Shown: piece after piece, positions 21,944 to 29,203 of the stretch
Layout of the letters: each line of letters opens with the position of its first letter
How positions within the stretch are numbered: the stretch's first letter is position 1
NCBI RefSeq assembly: GCF_013409345.1
Contig: NZ_JACCBB010000001.1
Coordinates: 3,906,001 to 3,970,000 of the forward strand
Origin: Kineococcus aurantiacus
Lineage (GTDB): Bacteria; Actinomycetota; Actinomycetes; Actinomycetales; Kineococcaceae
Length of the DNA: 64,000 nucleotides
Reading direction: 5' to 3'
Position numbers and translations under genes: made by a program
Notes under the pieces: generated by a model
What the model was told of the DNA's origin: nothing
Database searches by the model: none
The model's input: the letters and a program-made list of their open reading frames with translations, nothing else

Positions 21944-23260
21944 ATGACCAGCGCACGCACGACGTCCCGGCTCAGCCGCCGCTCCCTGCTCGCCGGGGGC
22001 CTGGCCACCGCGGGCCTGGCCGGCTGCTCCATCGCCGACGACGGCTCGTCCTCGGGGTCGTCCTCCGGCGGGGGGACGACGGTGACGGTGCGGTTGTGGG
22101 ACGACACCGTGCAGCCCGCCTACGAGAAGAGCTTCGCGGCTTTCCGGGAGCAGAACCCCGGCATCACGCCGAAGATCGAGATGGTCCCGTGGGCCAGCTA
22201 CTGGGACAAGCTGCCCGCCGACGTGGCCGGGGGGACCCTGCCGGACGTCCTGTGGGTCAACAGCTCCAACTTCGGCGTCTACGTCGACTCCGGCACGTTC
22301 CTGAACATCTCCGAGGAACTGCCCGACGCCGTCGCGGGCTGGCAGCGGACGGTCGTCGACCAGTACACCCGCTCCGGGTCCCTGTGGGGCGTCCCGCAGC
22401 TGTCCGACGCCATCGGCCTCTTCCACAACACCGACCTCGTCCGGGCCGCCGGCGTGGACCCGGCCGGCCTCACGTGGAACCCGTCGGGGACCGGGGACAC
22501 GTTCCTGCCCGCGGCCGAGGCGCTGACGGACACCTCCGGGGCCCGCACGCGGTACGGGTTCAACGCCGCCTACGACCTGCAGGCGATCTTCTTCAACTTC
22601 GTCGGGTCCAACGGCGGCGCCTGGCAGGCCGACGACGACAGCTACGTCTTCGGCGACGACCCGAAGTCCGTCGAGGCCATGCAGTACGTCGTCGACCTGA
22701 TCAACCGCGACGAGGTGTCGCCCTCGGCGGCCGACACCAACGACAACGGCGACTTCTCCCGCGACCAGTTCACCCAGGGGAACATGGCGCTGTTCCAGTC
22801 CGGCACCTACAACCTCAAGAACGTCGCCGACGCGGCGCAGTTCTCCTGGGGCATCGCGCCGGGCCTGACGGGGCCGGCCGGCCGGGTCCTGGTCACCAAC
22901 GGGATCGTCGCCGTCGGCAACGCCAAGACCAAGGACAAGGAGGCGACGCTGAAGGTCCTGGAGTGGCTGGGCAGCGAGGAGGGCGCCGCGCCCATCGGGG
23001 CCGAGGGCGCCGCGTTCCCCGCCGTCACGGCCGCGCAGCAGGCCTACCTGGACTACTGGAAGGGCCAGGACGTCGACGTCCAGCCCTTCCTGGACGCGGC
23101 CGCGGCCACCGACACGATGCCCGCCCCGCACGGCGCCCGCGCCCAGACCGGCCAGGCGGCCGCCGACGAGGTCCTCAAGGAGGTGTTCCTGGGGCGCATC
23201 CCCGTGCCCGAGGGCATGAAGCGGGCCCAGGACGCCGCGAACGCGGCGATCGCGGGGTGA
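21944..23260 (+). CDS. Extracellular sugar-binding lipoprotein of the ABC transporter
   Basis: 438-residue solute-binding protein. The N-terminus has a twin-Arg-like SRRSLLAGG followed by lipobox LAGC with Cys at about residue 28, then a Ser/Gly linker, so it is exported and lipid-anchored outside the cell. The mature part ([18 protein letters not shown]..., [26 protein letters not shown]) is of the CUT1 family. The binding protein comes last, after the permeases, rather than first as is most usual. Substrate not deducible. Confidence 0.93.
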   Translation: MTSARTTSRLSRRSLLAGGLATAGLAGCSIADDGSSSGSSSGGGTTVTVRLWDDTVQPAYEKSFAAFREQNPGITPKIEMVPWASYWDKLPADVAGGTLPDVLWVNSSNFGVYVDSGTFLNISEELPDAVAGWQRTVVDQYTRSGSLWGVPQLSDAIGLFHNTDLVRAAGVDPAGLTWNPSGTGDTFLPAAEALTDTSGARTRYGFNAAYDLQAIFFNFVGSNGGAWQADDDSYVFGDDPKSVEAMQYVVDLINRDEVSPSAADTNDNGDFSRDQFTQGNMALFQSGTYNLKNVADAAQFSWGIAPGLTGPAGRVLVTNGIVAVGNAKTKDKEATLKVLEWLGSEEGAAPIGAEGAAFPAVTAAQQAYLDYWKGQDVDVQPFLDAAAATDTMPAPHGARAQTGQAAADEVLKEVFLGRIPVPEGMKRAQDAANAAIAG

Positions 23261-23267
23261 GGCGGCG

Positions 23268-23687
23268 GTGAGTCGTGGAGCGGGCCAGGGCGCACGTCGC
23301 GGTGCCCCGCCGCCGGCCAAGGACTGCGCCGTCTGCGGGCGGACCATCACCTGGCGCAAGAAGTGGGAACGCGACTGGGACCAGGTCCGGTACTGCTCCG
23401 ACGCCTGCCGCCGGCGGGCCAAGGCGGCCGCCGGCGTCGACGGCGCGCTCCAGGCGGCCCTGAGCCGGCTGCTGGACGAACGCGGCCCCGCGGGCACCGT
23501 GGACCCCGAGGAGGTCGCGCGCGCCGTCGGCGGCGCGGACTGGCAGGAGCTGCGGGAACCGGCCCGCTCGGCCGCCCGCCGGCTCGTCGCGGCGGGGGAG
23601 GCCGAGATCACCCAGGGCGGGCGGGTCGTGGACCCCTCCACGGCCCGGGGACCGATCCGGGTGCGGCGTGGCGGGGGGCGGGCGTAG
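23268..23687 (+). CDS. DUF2256-DUF3253 fusion protein
   Basis: 139 residues with two small domains. Residues 15-50 are DUF2256, a zinc-ribbon-like module with [14 protein letters not shown] and YCSDACRRR (four Cys). The rest is DUF3253, a winged-helix-like domain ([40 protein letters not shown]). Such fusions occur in proteobacteria and actinobacteria, often near cryptochrome or photolyase genes, and have no proven role. It starts GTG 23268, seven bases after the binding-protein stop, so it may be co-transcribed with the ABC operon. Confidence 0.85.
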   Translation: MSRGAGQGARRGAPPPAKDCAVCGRTITWRKKWERDWDQVRYCSDACRRRAKAAAGVDGALQAALSRLLDERGPAGTVDPEEVARAVGGADWQELREPARSAARRLVAAGEAEITQGGRVVDPSTARGPIRVRRGGGRA

Positions 23688-23727
23688 GTTCGCCCCGGAC
23701 CACCGGCACCGAACGAGGGAGCACCCC

Positions 23728-24594
23728 GTGCGCATCGGCCTGCACGTCTCGGACTTCACCAACCCCGGCGGCCCCGCCGCCCTGCGCGAGGACCTCCTGC
23801 GGGTCGTCGGCGAGGCGGAGGAGTCCGGTTTCCGCAGCGTCAGCGTCATGGACCACCTGTGGCAGATCCCGCCCATCGGCGACGCCGAGCGGGCCATGCT
23901 GGAGGCGTACACGACGCTGGGCTTCCTGGCCGCCCGCACCGAGCGCGTCGAGCTGCTCGCCTGGGTGACCGCGGTGACGTACCGGGAACCGGGGCTCCTG
24001 GCCAAGCTCGTCACCACCCTCGACGTGCTCTCCGGCGGCCGGGCGTGGCTGGGGATCGGGGCGGCCTGGTTCGAGCAGGAGGCGACGGGCCTGGGCCTGC
24101 CCTTCCCGGGCACCGCCGAGCGCTTCGAGCGGCTGGAGGAGACGCTGCGGATCTGCCGGCAGATGTGGTCCGACTCCGAGGAACCCTTCACCGGCCGGCA
24201 CTACGCGCTCGGCCGGACCCTCAACAGCCCGCAGCCGCTGCGCCGCCCGCACCCGCCGATCCTCATCGGCGGCGGCGGGGAGAAGAAGACGCTGCGCCTG
24301 GTCGCGCAGTACGCCGACGCCTGCAACCTGTTCGGGGGCGACGACATCGCCCGCAAGCTCGACGTCCTGCGGGCCCACTGCGAGGACCTCGGCCGCGACT
24401 ACGACGAGATCGAGAAGACCGTCATGGCCGTCGCCGACCCCGACGACGTCGAGGGGTTCCTCGAGCAGGCCCGCGGGTGGGCCGCGCTCGGCGTCACCCA
24501 CGTCCACGGCGGGTTCCGGGGCTACTTCGAACCCGGCAGCGTCAAGCGGTTCGGCGACGCCGTGGTCCCGCGGCTGGCCGAGCTGGGCGCCTGA
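23728..24594 (+). CDS. LLM-class F420-dependent oxidoreductase
   Basis: 288-residue luciferase-like TIM-barrel oxidoreductase. MRIGLHVSDFTNPGG, SVMDHLWQIP, LEAYTTLGFLAARTERVEL and GRAWLGIGAAWFEQE are typical of actinobacterial F420-dependent members, which use reduced deazaflavin to transfer hydride. GTG 23728 has GAGGGAG upstream, and a -10-like TAGGTT overlaps the preceding stop codon, so it probably has its own promoter. Substrate unknown. Confidence 0.88.
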   Translation: MRIGLHVSDFTNPGGPAALREDLLRVVGEAEESGFRSVSVMDHLWQIPPIGDAERAMLEAYTTLGFLAARTERVELLAWVTAVTYREPGLLAKLVTTLDVLSGGRAWLGIGAAWFEQEATGLGLPFPGTAERFERLEETLRICRQMWSDSEEPFTGRHYALGRTLNSPQPLRRPHPPILIGGGGEKKTLRLVAQYADACNLFGGDDIARKLDVLRAHCEDLGRDYDEIEKTVMAVADPDDVEGFLEQARGWAALGVTHVHGGFRGYFEPGSVKRFGDAVVPRLAELGA

Positions 24595-24603
24595 ACGGCC
24601 CCC

Positions 24604-24659
24604 CGGCTCACCGGTAGCGGCTCACCGGTAGCGGCTCACCGGTAGCGGCTCACCGGTAG
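24604..24659. repeat. Four tandem copies of a 14-bp unit at the gene 3' end
   Basis: CGGCTCACCGGTAG is repeated four times without interruption (24604, 24618, 24632, 24646), followed by a partial copy. On the minus strand each copy reads TACCGGTGA, the last Tyr-Arg-stop codons of the adjacent oxidoreductase, so the end of that gene has been duplicated into the spacer. Each unit holds the palindrome ACCGGT. The convergent genes on both sides end in or next to the array. Confidence 0.95.
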
Positions 24660-25957
24660 CGGCTGGGCGGCACGGGCAGGCCGAGGTTCTCCCGCAGGGT
24701 CGCCGCGGGCAGTTCCGGGGCCAGCACCCCGCGTCGCACCAGCAGCGGCACCACCTGCTCGGCGAACTCCTCCAGCCCGGTGGGCAGGGAGGAGAACGCC
24801 AGGGTGAAACCGTCCGCCGCGCCGCCGGTGAACCGCTCGGTCATCCAGTCCGCCACCTGCTCGGGGGTGCCGGGCAGGAACCGGCGGCGCAGCATCGCCC
24901 GGTACAGCTCCCGCAGCGTGAACCGCTCGCGGTCCACGAGCTTGCGGACCCCCTCGAACACCGTCTGCACCTGGTTCGACCCGCTGCTGAAGTCGAACTC
25001 GAACCGCTCGTCCAGCGGCCGGTCGGACAGGTCGACCCCCAGGTGGTGCGAGAGCCAGTCCAGGCTGAGCCGGTCCGGGGTCAGCGCCTCGATCTCCTCC
25101 AGCCGCTCCAGGGCGCGCGCGGGGGTCTCGCCCAGCACGGGGGACAGGGCCGGCAGCACGAGCAGGTGCGAGCGGTCCCGGCCGTTCTCCACGGCGCGCC
25201 GCTTGTAGTCCTCGTAGAGGCTGCGCGCGCCCGGCAGCGGGGCCGAGCCCGGCACGAACACGGCCTCGGCGTGCCGGCCCGCGAGCCGCCGGCCGTCCTC
25301 GGAGGACCCGGCCTGGAACAGCACGGGACGGCCCTGCGGCGGGCGGGGCAGGTTCAGCGGGCCCCGCACCCGGAAGAACTCCCCCTCGTGGTCCAGCACG
25401 TGCATCCCGGCCGGGTCGGCGTAGCGGCCCGAGGCGACGTCGGGGCGGATCGCGCCGTCGTCCCAGCTGTCCCACAGGCCGTGCACGACCTCGACGAACT
25501 CGGCGCCGCGGCGGTAGCGCGCGGCGTGGTCCAGGTTGCGCTCCAGCCCGAAGTTGCGGGCCTCCTCGTCGCTGGCCGACGTCACGAGGTTCCACCCGGC
25601 CCGCCCGGAGCTGAGGAAGTCCAGGGTGCCGACCTGCCGGGCGGTGTGGAACGGCTCGTTGTACGTCGTGGAGACGGTCGCGACCAGGCCGATCCGCTCG
25701 GTGCTGCGGGTCAGCGCCCCCAGCAGGCCGAACGGCTCGGGCCGCACGTTCGCGACGTGCTCGACGCCGGAGCCGAACCGGTCCCACACGTACAGCTCGT
25801 CGGCGTAGAACACGGCCGCGAACCCCGCCCGCTCGGCGGTGCGCGCGAAGTGCTCGTAGTACCCGAAGCTCACGTACTCGTCCGGCCGCCCACCCGGCAG
25901 CCGCCAGCTCGTGAGGTGCTCGCCGCCGGGGTAGAAGACCATCGCCGTGAGGATCAC
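24650..25957 (-). CDS. NtaA/SnaA/DszA-family flavin-dependent monooxygenase
   Basis: 435-residue FMNH2-dependent luciferase-family monooxygenase. ILTAMVFYPGGEHLTSWRLP, FAAVFYADELYVWDRFG, TVSTTYNEPFHTARQVGTLDFLSSGRAGWN and NFGLE are family features. Relatives oxidise nitrilotriacetate, sulfones or alkyl-sulfur compounds; a flavin reductase must supply FMNH2. It diverges from the SAM-riboswitch-controlled metY operon, which has a second member, so a role in organosulfur use is plausible. GTG 25957 is used; the in-frame ATG at 25942 is an alternative. The stop lies in the tandem repeat. Confidence 0.88.
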   Translation of the reverse strand: MILTAMVFYPGGEHLTSWRLPGGRPDEYVSFGYYEHFARTAERAGFAAVFYADELYVWDRFGSGVEHVANVRPEPFGLLGALTRSTERIGLVATVSTTYNEPFHTARQVGTLDFLSSGRAGWNLVTSASDEEARNFGLERNLDHAARYRRGAEFVEVVHGLWDSWDDGAIRPDVASGRYADPAGMHVLDHEGEFFRVRGPLNLPRPPQGRPVLFQAGSSEDGRRLAGRHAEAVFVPGSAPLPGARSLYEDYKRRAVENGRDRSHLLVLPALSPVLGETPARALERLEEIEALTPDRLSLDWLSHHLGVDLSDRPLDERFEFDFSSGSNQVQTVFEGVRKLVDRERFTLRELYRAMLRRRFLPGTPEQVADWMTERFTGGAADGFTLAFSSLPTGLEEFAEQVVPLLVRRGVLAPELPAATLRENLGLPVPPSRYR

Positions 25958-25996
25958 GACCGCGCACGCTACCCCGCGCCCGATCCGGTGAAGCGC

Positions 25997-26026
25997 TTGA
26001 CACGGGTCGGGGCCGTGCCGTCCACT
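25997..26026 (+). promoter_or_regulatory. Candidate promoter of the SAM riboswitch/metY operon
   Basis: TTGACA (25997-26002) matches the -35 consensus and TCCACT (26021-26026) follows after 18 bases. Transcription would start at about 26033, immediately before the first paired bases of the riboswitch. Confidence 0.55.
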
Positions 26027-26029
26027 GGG

Positions 26030-26120
26030 AGAGCCATCCAGAGCGGCCGAGAGACCTGGCTCGTCGACGCCGCAGCAACCGCCCCGCCGGGGTAGGTGCT
26101 CCCGCCAGGACCGATGGGGA
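26030..26120 (+). ncRNA. SAM riboswitch (SAM-I clan, S-box)
   Basis: The stretch carries the conserved S-box blocks in order: GAGAGACCTGGCTCG (26050-26064), GCAGCAACC (26072-26080), AGGTGCT (26094-26100) and a closing GATGG (26113-26117) able to pair with CCATC (26034-26038) as P1. The layout agrees with actinobacterial SAM-I leaders. It stands before a MetY-like sulfhydrylase gene, so high S-adenosylmethionine should lower expression. P1 runs into a GGGGAGGG Shine-Dalgarno sequence for a short ORF. Confidence 0.82.
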
Positions 26121-26130
26121 GGGACCCGCA

Positions 26131-26205
26131 GTGCCGATCGAACCGCTCACGCGACGCCTCGTCGTCGACCTCCTGCGCAGCGCCGGGACGACGTGTCGGG
26201 CCTGA
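26131..26205 (+). CDS. Short leader ORF between SAM riboswitch and metY (24 aa)
   Basis: GTG 26131 has the Shine-Dalgarno GGGGAGGG (26117-26124) with good spacing; the ORF ends TGA 26203-26205, 46 bases before metY. The peptide contains LTRRLVVDLLRSAG and a near-terminal Cys (TTCRA). It resembles the short leader peptides (LTRR-H-VDL ... C) common before sulfur-metabolism genes in actinobacteria. Stalling at the Cys codon could report cysteine supply. The Shine-Dalgarno directly adjoins the riboswitch P1 strand. Confidence 0.6.
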   Translation: MPIEPLTRRLVVDLLRSAGTTCRA

Positions 26206-26251
26206 CCGCCCGATCCGCCCCCACCCCGCTCCGCCCCAGGAAGGTCCCGCG

Positions 26252-27547
26252 ATGACGCACGCCCCGTACGGCTTCACCACCCAGCAGGTCCACGCCGGCG
26301 CCGAACCGGACCCGGTCACCGGCTCCCGGGTCACGCCCGTCCACCTCACCGCCGGGTTCGTCTTCGACGACTTCGAGCACGCCCGCGCCCGCTTCGCCGG
26401 CGAGGACGACGGCTACGTCTACACCCGCATGGGCAACCCGACGACGGCCGCCGTCGAACGCCGCCTGGCGGTCCTGGAGGGCGGCACCGACGCGATCCTG
26501 CTCGGCACCGGCCAGGCCGCGATCACCGTCGCCCTGCTGGGGATCCTCGGCGCCGGCGACCACGTGGTGGCCGCCGCCGACCTCTACGAGGGCTCGCGCG
26601 GGCTGCTGCTGGACAACTTCGCCCGCCTGGGCATCGCCGTCGACTTCGCCGCCGGGCCGGGGGACTGGGAGCGGCTCGTGCGCCCGACGACCCGGGCGTT
26701 CTTCGCCGAGTCGGTCGCCAACCCCAAGAACAGCGTCCTGGACGTCCCGGCCGTGGCCGCCGTCGCGCACCGCCACGGCGTCCCGCTCGTCGTGGACAAC
26801 ACCTTCGCCACGCCCTACCTGCTGCGGCCGCTGGAGCACGGCGCCGACGTCGTCGTGCACTCGGCGAGCAAGTTCCTCGCCGGGCACGGCTCGGCGCTGG
26901 GCGGCGCGGTCGTCACCGGCACCGGTTTCGACTGGAGCGGTTTCGCCCACCTCACCGACCCCGCGAACGTCCTGGCCGGGATGAGCTGGGTGGAGCGCCA
27001 CGGCCCGCAGCGCGCCTACGTCGAGCACACCCGCTCCGTCGTCGCCTCCCGGCTGGGCCCGGCGATCTCGCCGTTCAACGCCTTCCTGGTCCAGCAGGGG
27101 CTGGAGACCCTCTCGCTGCGGGTGGGCCGCCAGAGCGCGACCGCCGAGACCGTCGCGCGCTGGCTGCAGGCCCGGCCCGAGGTCGTCGGCGTCGACCACG
27201 CCGGGCTGCCCGGGCACCCCTCCCACGACGTCGCCCGCCGCCTGCTGCCGCGCGGCACCGGGGCGGTCCTGTCCGTGACGCTGGAGGGTGGACGCGCTGC
27301 GGCCCAACGGTTCGTCGACGCCGTGCAGCTGTTCACCCGGATGACCCACGTCGGGGACGTCCGCTCCCTGGTCATCCACCCCGCCAGCACCACGCACGCC
27401 CACCGCAGCGAGGACGAACGGCTCGCCGCCGGGATCTGGCCCGGCCTGGTGCGGCTGTCCATCGGGCTGGAGGAACCCGAGGACCTGCTCGGGGACCTGG
27501 AGCAGGCCCTCGTGGCCTCCCGCGAGCGCGAGGGGGCGGCGGCCTGA
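26252..27547 (+). CDS. metY: O-acetylhomoserine sulfhydrylase-like PLP enzyme
   Basis: 431-residue Cys/Met-metabolism PLP enzyme. MTHAPYGFTTQQVHAGAEPD, YTRMGNPTTAAVERRLAVLEGG and VVDNTFATPYLLRP fit O-acetyl(succinyl)homoserine sulfhydrylases; the PLP Lys is K207 in SASKFLAGHG. It makes homocysteine from an O-acylhomoserine and sulfide, bypassing cystathionine. ATG 26252 follows AGGAAGG. The SAM riboswitch and leader ORF before it support a methionine role; its stop overlaps the next monooxygenase start by one base. A cystathionine gamma-synthase/lyase activity cannot be excluded from sequence alone. Confidence 0.88.
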   Translation: MTHAPYGFTTQQVHAGAEPDPVTGSRVTPVHLTAGFVFDDFEHARARFAGEDDGYVYTRMGNPTTAAVERRLAVLEGGTDAILLGTGQAAITVALLGILGAGDHVVAAADLYEGSRGLLLDNFARLGIAVDFAAGPGDWERLVRPTTRAFFAESVANPKNSVLDVPAVAAVAHRHGVPLVVDNTFATPYLLRPLEHGADVVVHSASKFLAGHGSALGGAVVTGTGFDWSGFAHLTDPANVLAGMSWVERHGPQRAYVEHTRSVVASRLGPAISPFNAFLVQQGLETLSLRVGRQSATAETVARWLQARPEVVGVDHAGLPGHPSHDVARRLLPRGTGAVLSVTLEGGRAAAQRFVDAVQLFTRMTHVGDVRSLVIHPASTTHAHRSEDERLAAGIWPGLVRLSIGLEEPEDLLGDLEQALVASREREGAAA

Positions 27548-28857
27548 TGGGACGCCTGCAGCACTTCGGCTACTTCTTCTCCCGGGGTTTCGGCCCGCAG
27601 GGCTGGGGACGGGACTACCAGGCGTGGAACGACGACTGGACGCGCCCGGACCTGTACGCCCACGCCGTCCGCGACCTCGAACGGGCCGGGTTCGACCTCG
27701 TCGTGGTCGAGGACGCGATCTCGCTGGGGAACCCGCAGACCCTGGACCTGCGGGTGCGCGCCGCCTACGGCGGCCCCAAGCACGACCCGCTGCTGCTGGC
27801 GCCGTACCTGTTCGCCGCCACGACCCACCTCGGGGTCGTCCCGACGGTCAACGCGGGGATCACCCCGCCGTACCTCGCCGCCCGGCAGGCCGCGACGCTG
27901 CAGCACCTGTCCGGCAGCCGGTTCGGGATCAACCTCGTCACCGACACCGGCAGCGCCCGGCACGTCGGGCTCGACCCCGTCCCGCACGACGTCGCCTACG
28001 ACCGCGCCGAGGAGTGGATCGACGTGGTCCGCCGGCTGTGGCACAGCTGGGACCCCGAGGCGCTCGTCGCCGACCCCGTCACGGGCCGGTTCGCCGACGG
28101 CACCCGCATCGACGCCTTCGCCCACCGCGGGGAGCACTTCCGCCTCGACGGCCCGCTGAACGCCCTGCCGTTCTCCTCGGGCGACCCCGTCCTGGTCTCC
28201 CCGGGCGGGTCGCCCCGGGGCCTGGGGTTCGCGGGGTCGCGCTCGGACGTGCAGCTGGCCCTCGCGCCCCTGCGGGTCGACCGGGTCCGCGAGTACCGGC
28301 GCAGGGTCCTCGACGCGGCCGCGCTGGCGGGCCGCAAGGCCTCCGACGTGCGCGTCCTGCTCGTCGTCAAACCCGAGCTCGTCGCGAGCGCCGCCGAGGC
28401 CGACCGCGTCGTCGAGGCCTCCGCGCACCCGGGCGAGGACGTCCTGCGCGAGGTCGCGCTGCACTGGTCCAGCGACCTGGAGACCGACCTGACCGCCCTG
28501 CCGCTGGACCGCCCGCTGGACCCGGCGGTGTTCGGCGACCACGTCTCCCTCGGGACGATCTCCGCGCTGCGCGGGGACACCCCCGACGCCCCGCTGCGGG
28601 AACTGCTGACCCGCAAGGCCCGCAAGGGCCGGCTGGCCGACCGGTCCGGCCTGGTCGGGACGGCGGAGGAGTTCGCCGACCTCGTCGAGGAGTTCGGCGA
28701 GGACGCGGGCAACGACGGGTTCCTGCTCTCGGGCGACCTGCACCCCGTGACGCTGCACCGCTTCCTCGACGACCTCGTGCCCGTGCTGCGCCGCCGCGGC
28801 GTCCTGCGGTCCGGGTACGGCGGCGGGGGGCTGCGGGGCAACCTGTTCGAGTTCTGA
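27547..28857 (+). CDS. LLM-class flavin-dependent monooxygenase coupled to metY
   Basis: 436 residues of the NtaA/SnaA/DszA branch: LQHFGYFFSRGFGPQGWG, DLVVVEDAISLG, FAATTHLGVVPTVNAGITPP, TLQHLSGSRFGINLVTDTG. The start ATG overlaps the metY stop by one base (TGATG), so it shares the SAM riboswitch control. This suggests that it releases sulfur from an organic compound (a sulfonate, sulfone or thioether) to feed MetY. The substrate is not recognisable. It needs FMNH2 from a separate reductase, not seen nearby. Confidence 0.88.
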   Translation: MGRLQHFGYFFSRGFGPQGWGRDYQAWNDDWTRPDLYAHAVRDLERAGFDLVVVEDAISLGNPQTLDLRVRAAYGGPKHDPLLLAPYLFAATTHLGVVPTVNAGITPPYLAARQAATLQHLSGSRFGINLVTDTGSARHVGLDPVPHDVAYDRAEEWIDVVRRLWHSWDPEALVADPVTGRFADGTRIDAFAHRGEHFRLDGPLNALPFSSGDPVLVSPGGSPRGLGFAGSRSDVQLALAPLRVDRVREYRRRVLDAAALAGRKASDVRVLLVVKPELVASAAEADRVVEASAHPGEDVLREVALHWSSDLETDLTALPLDRPLDPAVFGDHVSLGTISALRGDTPDAPLRELLTRKARKGRLADRSGLVGTAEEFADLVEEFGEDAGNDGFLLSGDLHPVTLHRFLDDLVPVLRRRGVLRSGYGGGGLRGNLFEF

Positions 28858-28865
28858 GCCGGGAG

Positions 28866-28891
28866 CCGGCCCCGCCCTCAGGCGGGACCGG
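28866..28891. terminator. Hairpin between convergent monooxygenase and MhuD-like genes
   Basis: An 11-base stem with one mismatch (28866-28876 with 28881-28891) closes on CTCA. The loop contains the stop codon of the leftward MhuD-like gene. No T-tract. Confidence 0.55.
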
Positions 28892-29183
28892 CGCCCAGCA
28901 CGACCTCGAACTCCAGCAGCGAGGCGCCCGTCGCGACCGGCCGCTGCCGCTCCCCGGCGTGGGCGTCGCGGGCGCCGCCGCCCGCCCACGCCTGGTACGC
29001 CTCCTCGGTCTCCCACCGGGTGTAGACGAAGTAGCGGGTCTCACCCGCCACCGGACGCAGCAGCTCGAACCCGAGGAACCCCGGGCTGCCCTCCACGGCA
29101 CCCAGCCGGTGCGCGAACCGGCGTTCCAGCTCCGGGCCGGACCCGTCCGGCACCTCGATCGCGTTGATCTTCACGACAGCCAT
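28878..29183 (-). CDS. mhuD: MhuD-like haem-degrading monooxygenase
   Basis: 101-residue antibiotic-biosynthesis-monooxygenase-fold protein closely resembling mycobacterial MhuD. The residues shown to be needed for haem breakdown in MhuD, Asn7, Trp66 and His75, are at exactly these positions (VVKINAIEV, AYQAWAGGG, ARDAHAG), and VEGSPGFLGFELLRPV and VATGASLLEFEVVL match the family. It should open haem and release iron, making mycobilin-like products in mycobacteria. It stands alone; its stop is in a hairpin shared with the convergent gene. Confidence 0.87.
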   Translation of the reverse strand: MAVVKINAIEVPDGSGPELERRFAHRLGAVEGSPGFLGFELLRPVAGETRYFVYTRWETEEAYQAWAGGGARDAHAGERQRPVATGASLLEFEVVLGAGPA

Positions 29184-29203
29184 GCCGACAGCCTCGCAGA
29201 CCC

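Noticed and set aside
24604-24659. CRISPR-like array
   Set aside because: The 14-bp units are contiguous with no spacers, and no cas genes are present; it is a simple tandem duplication.
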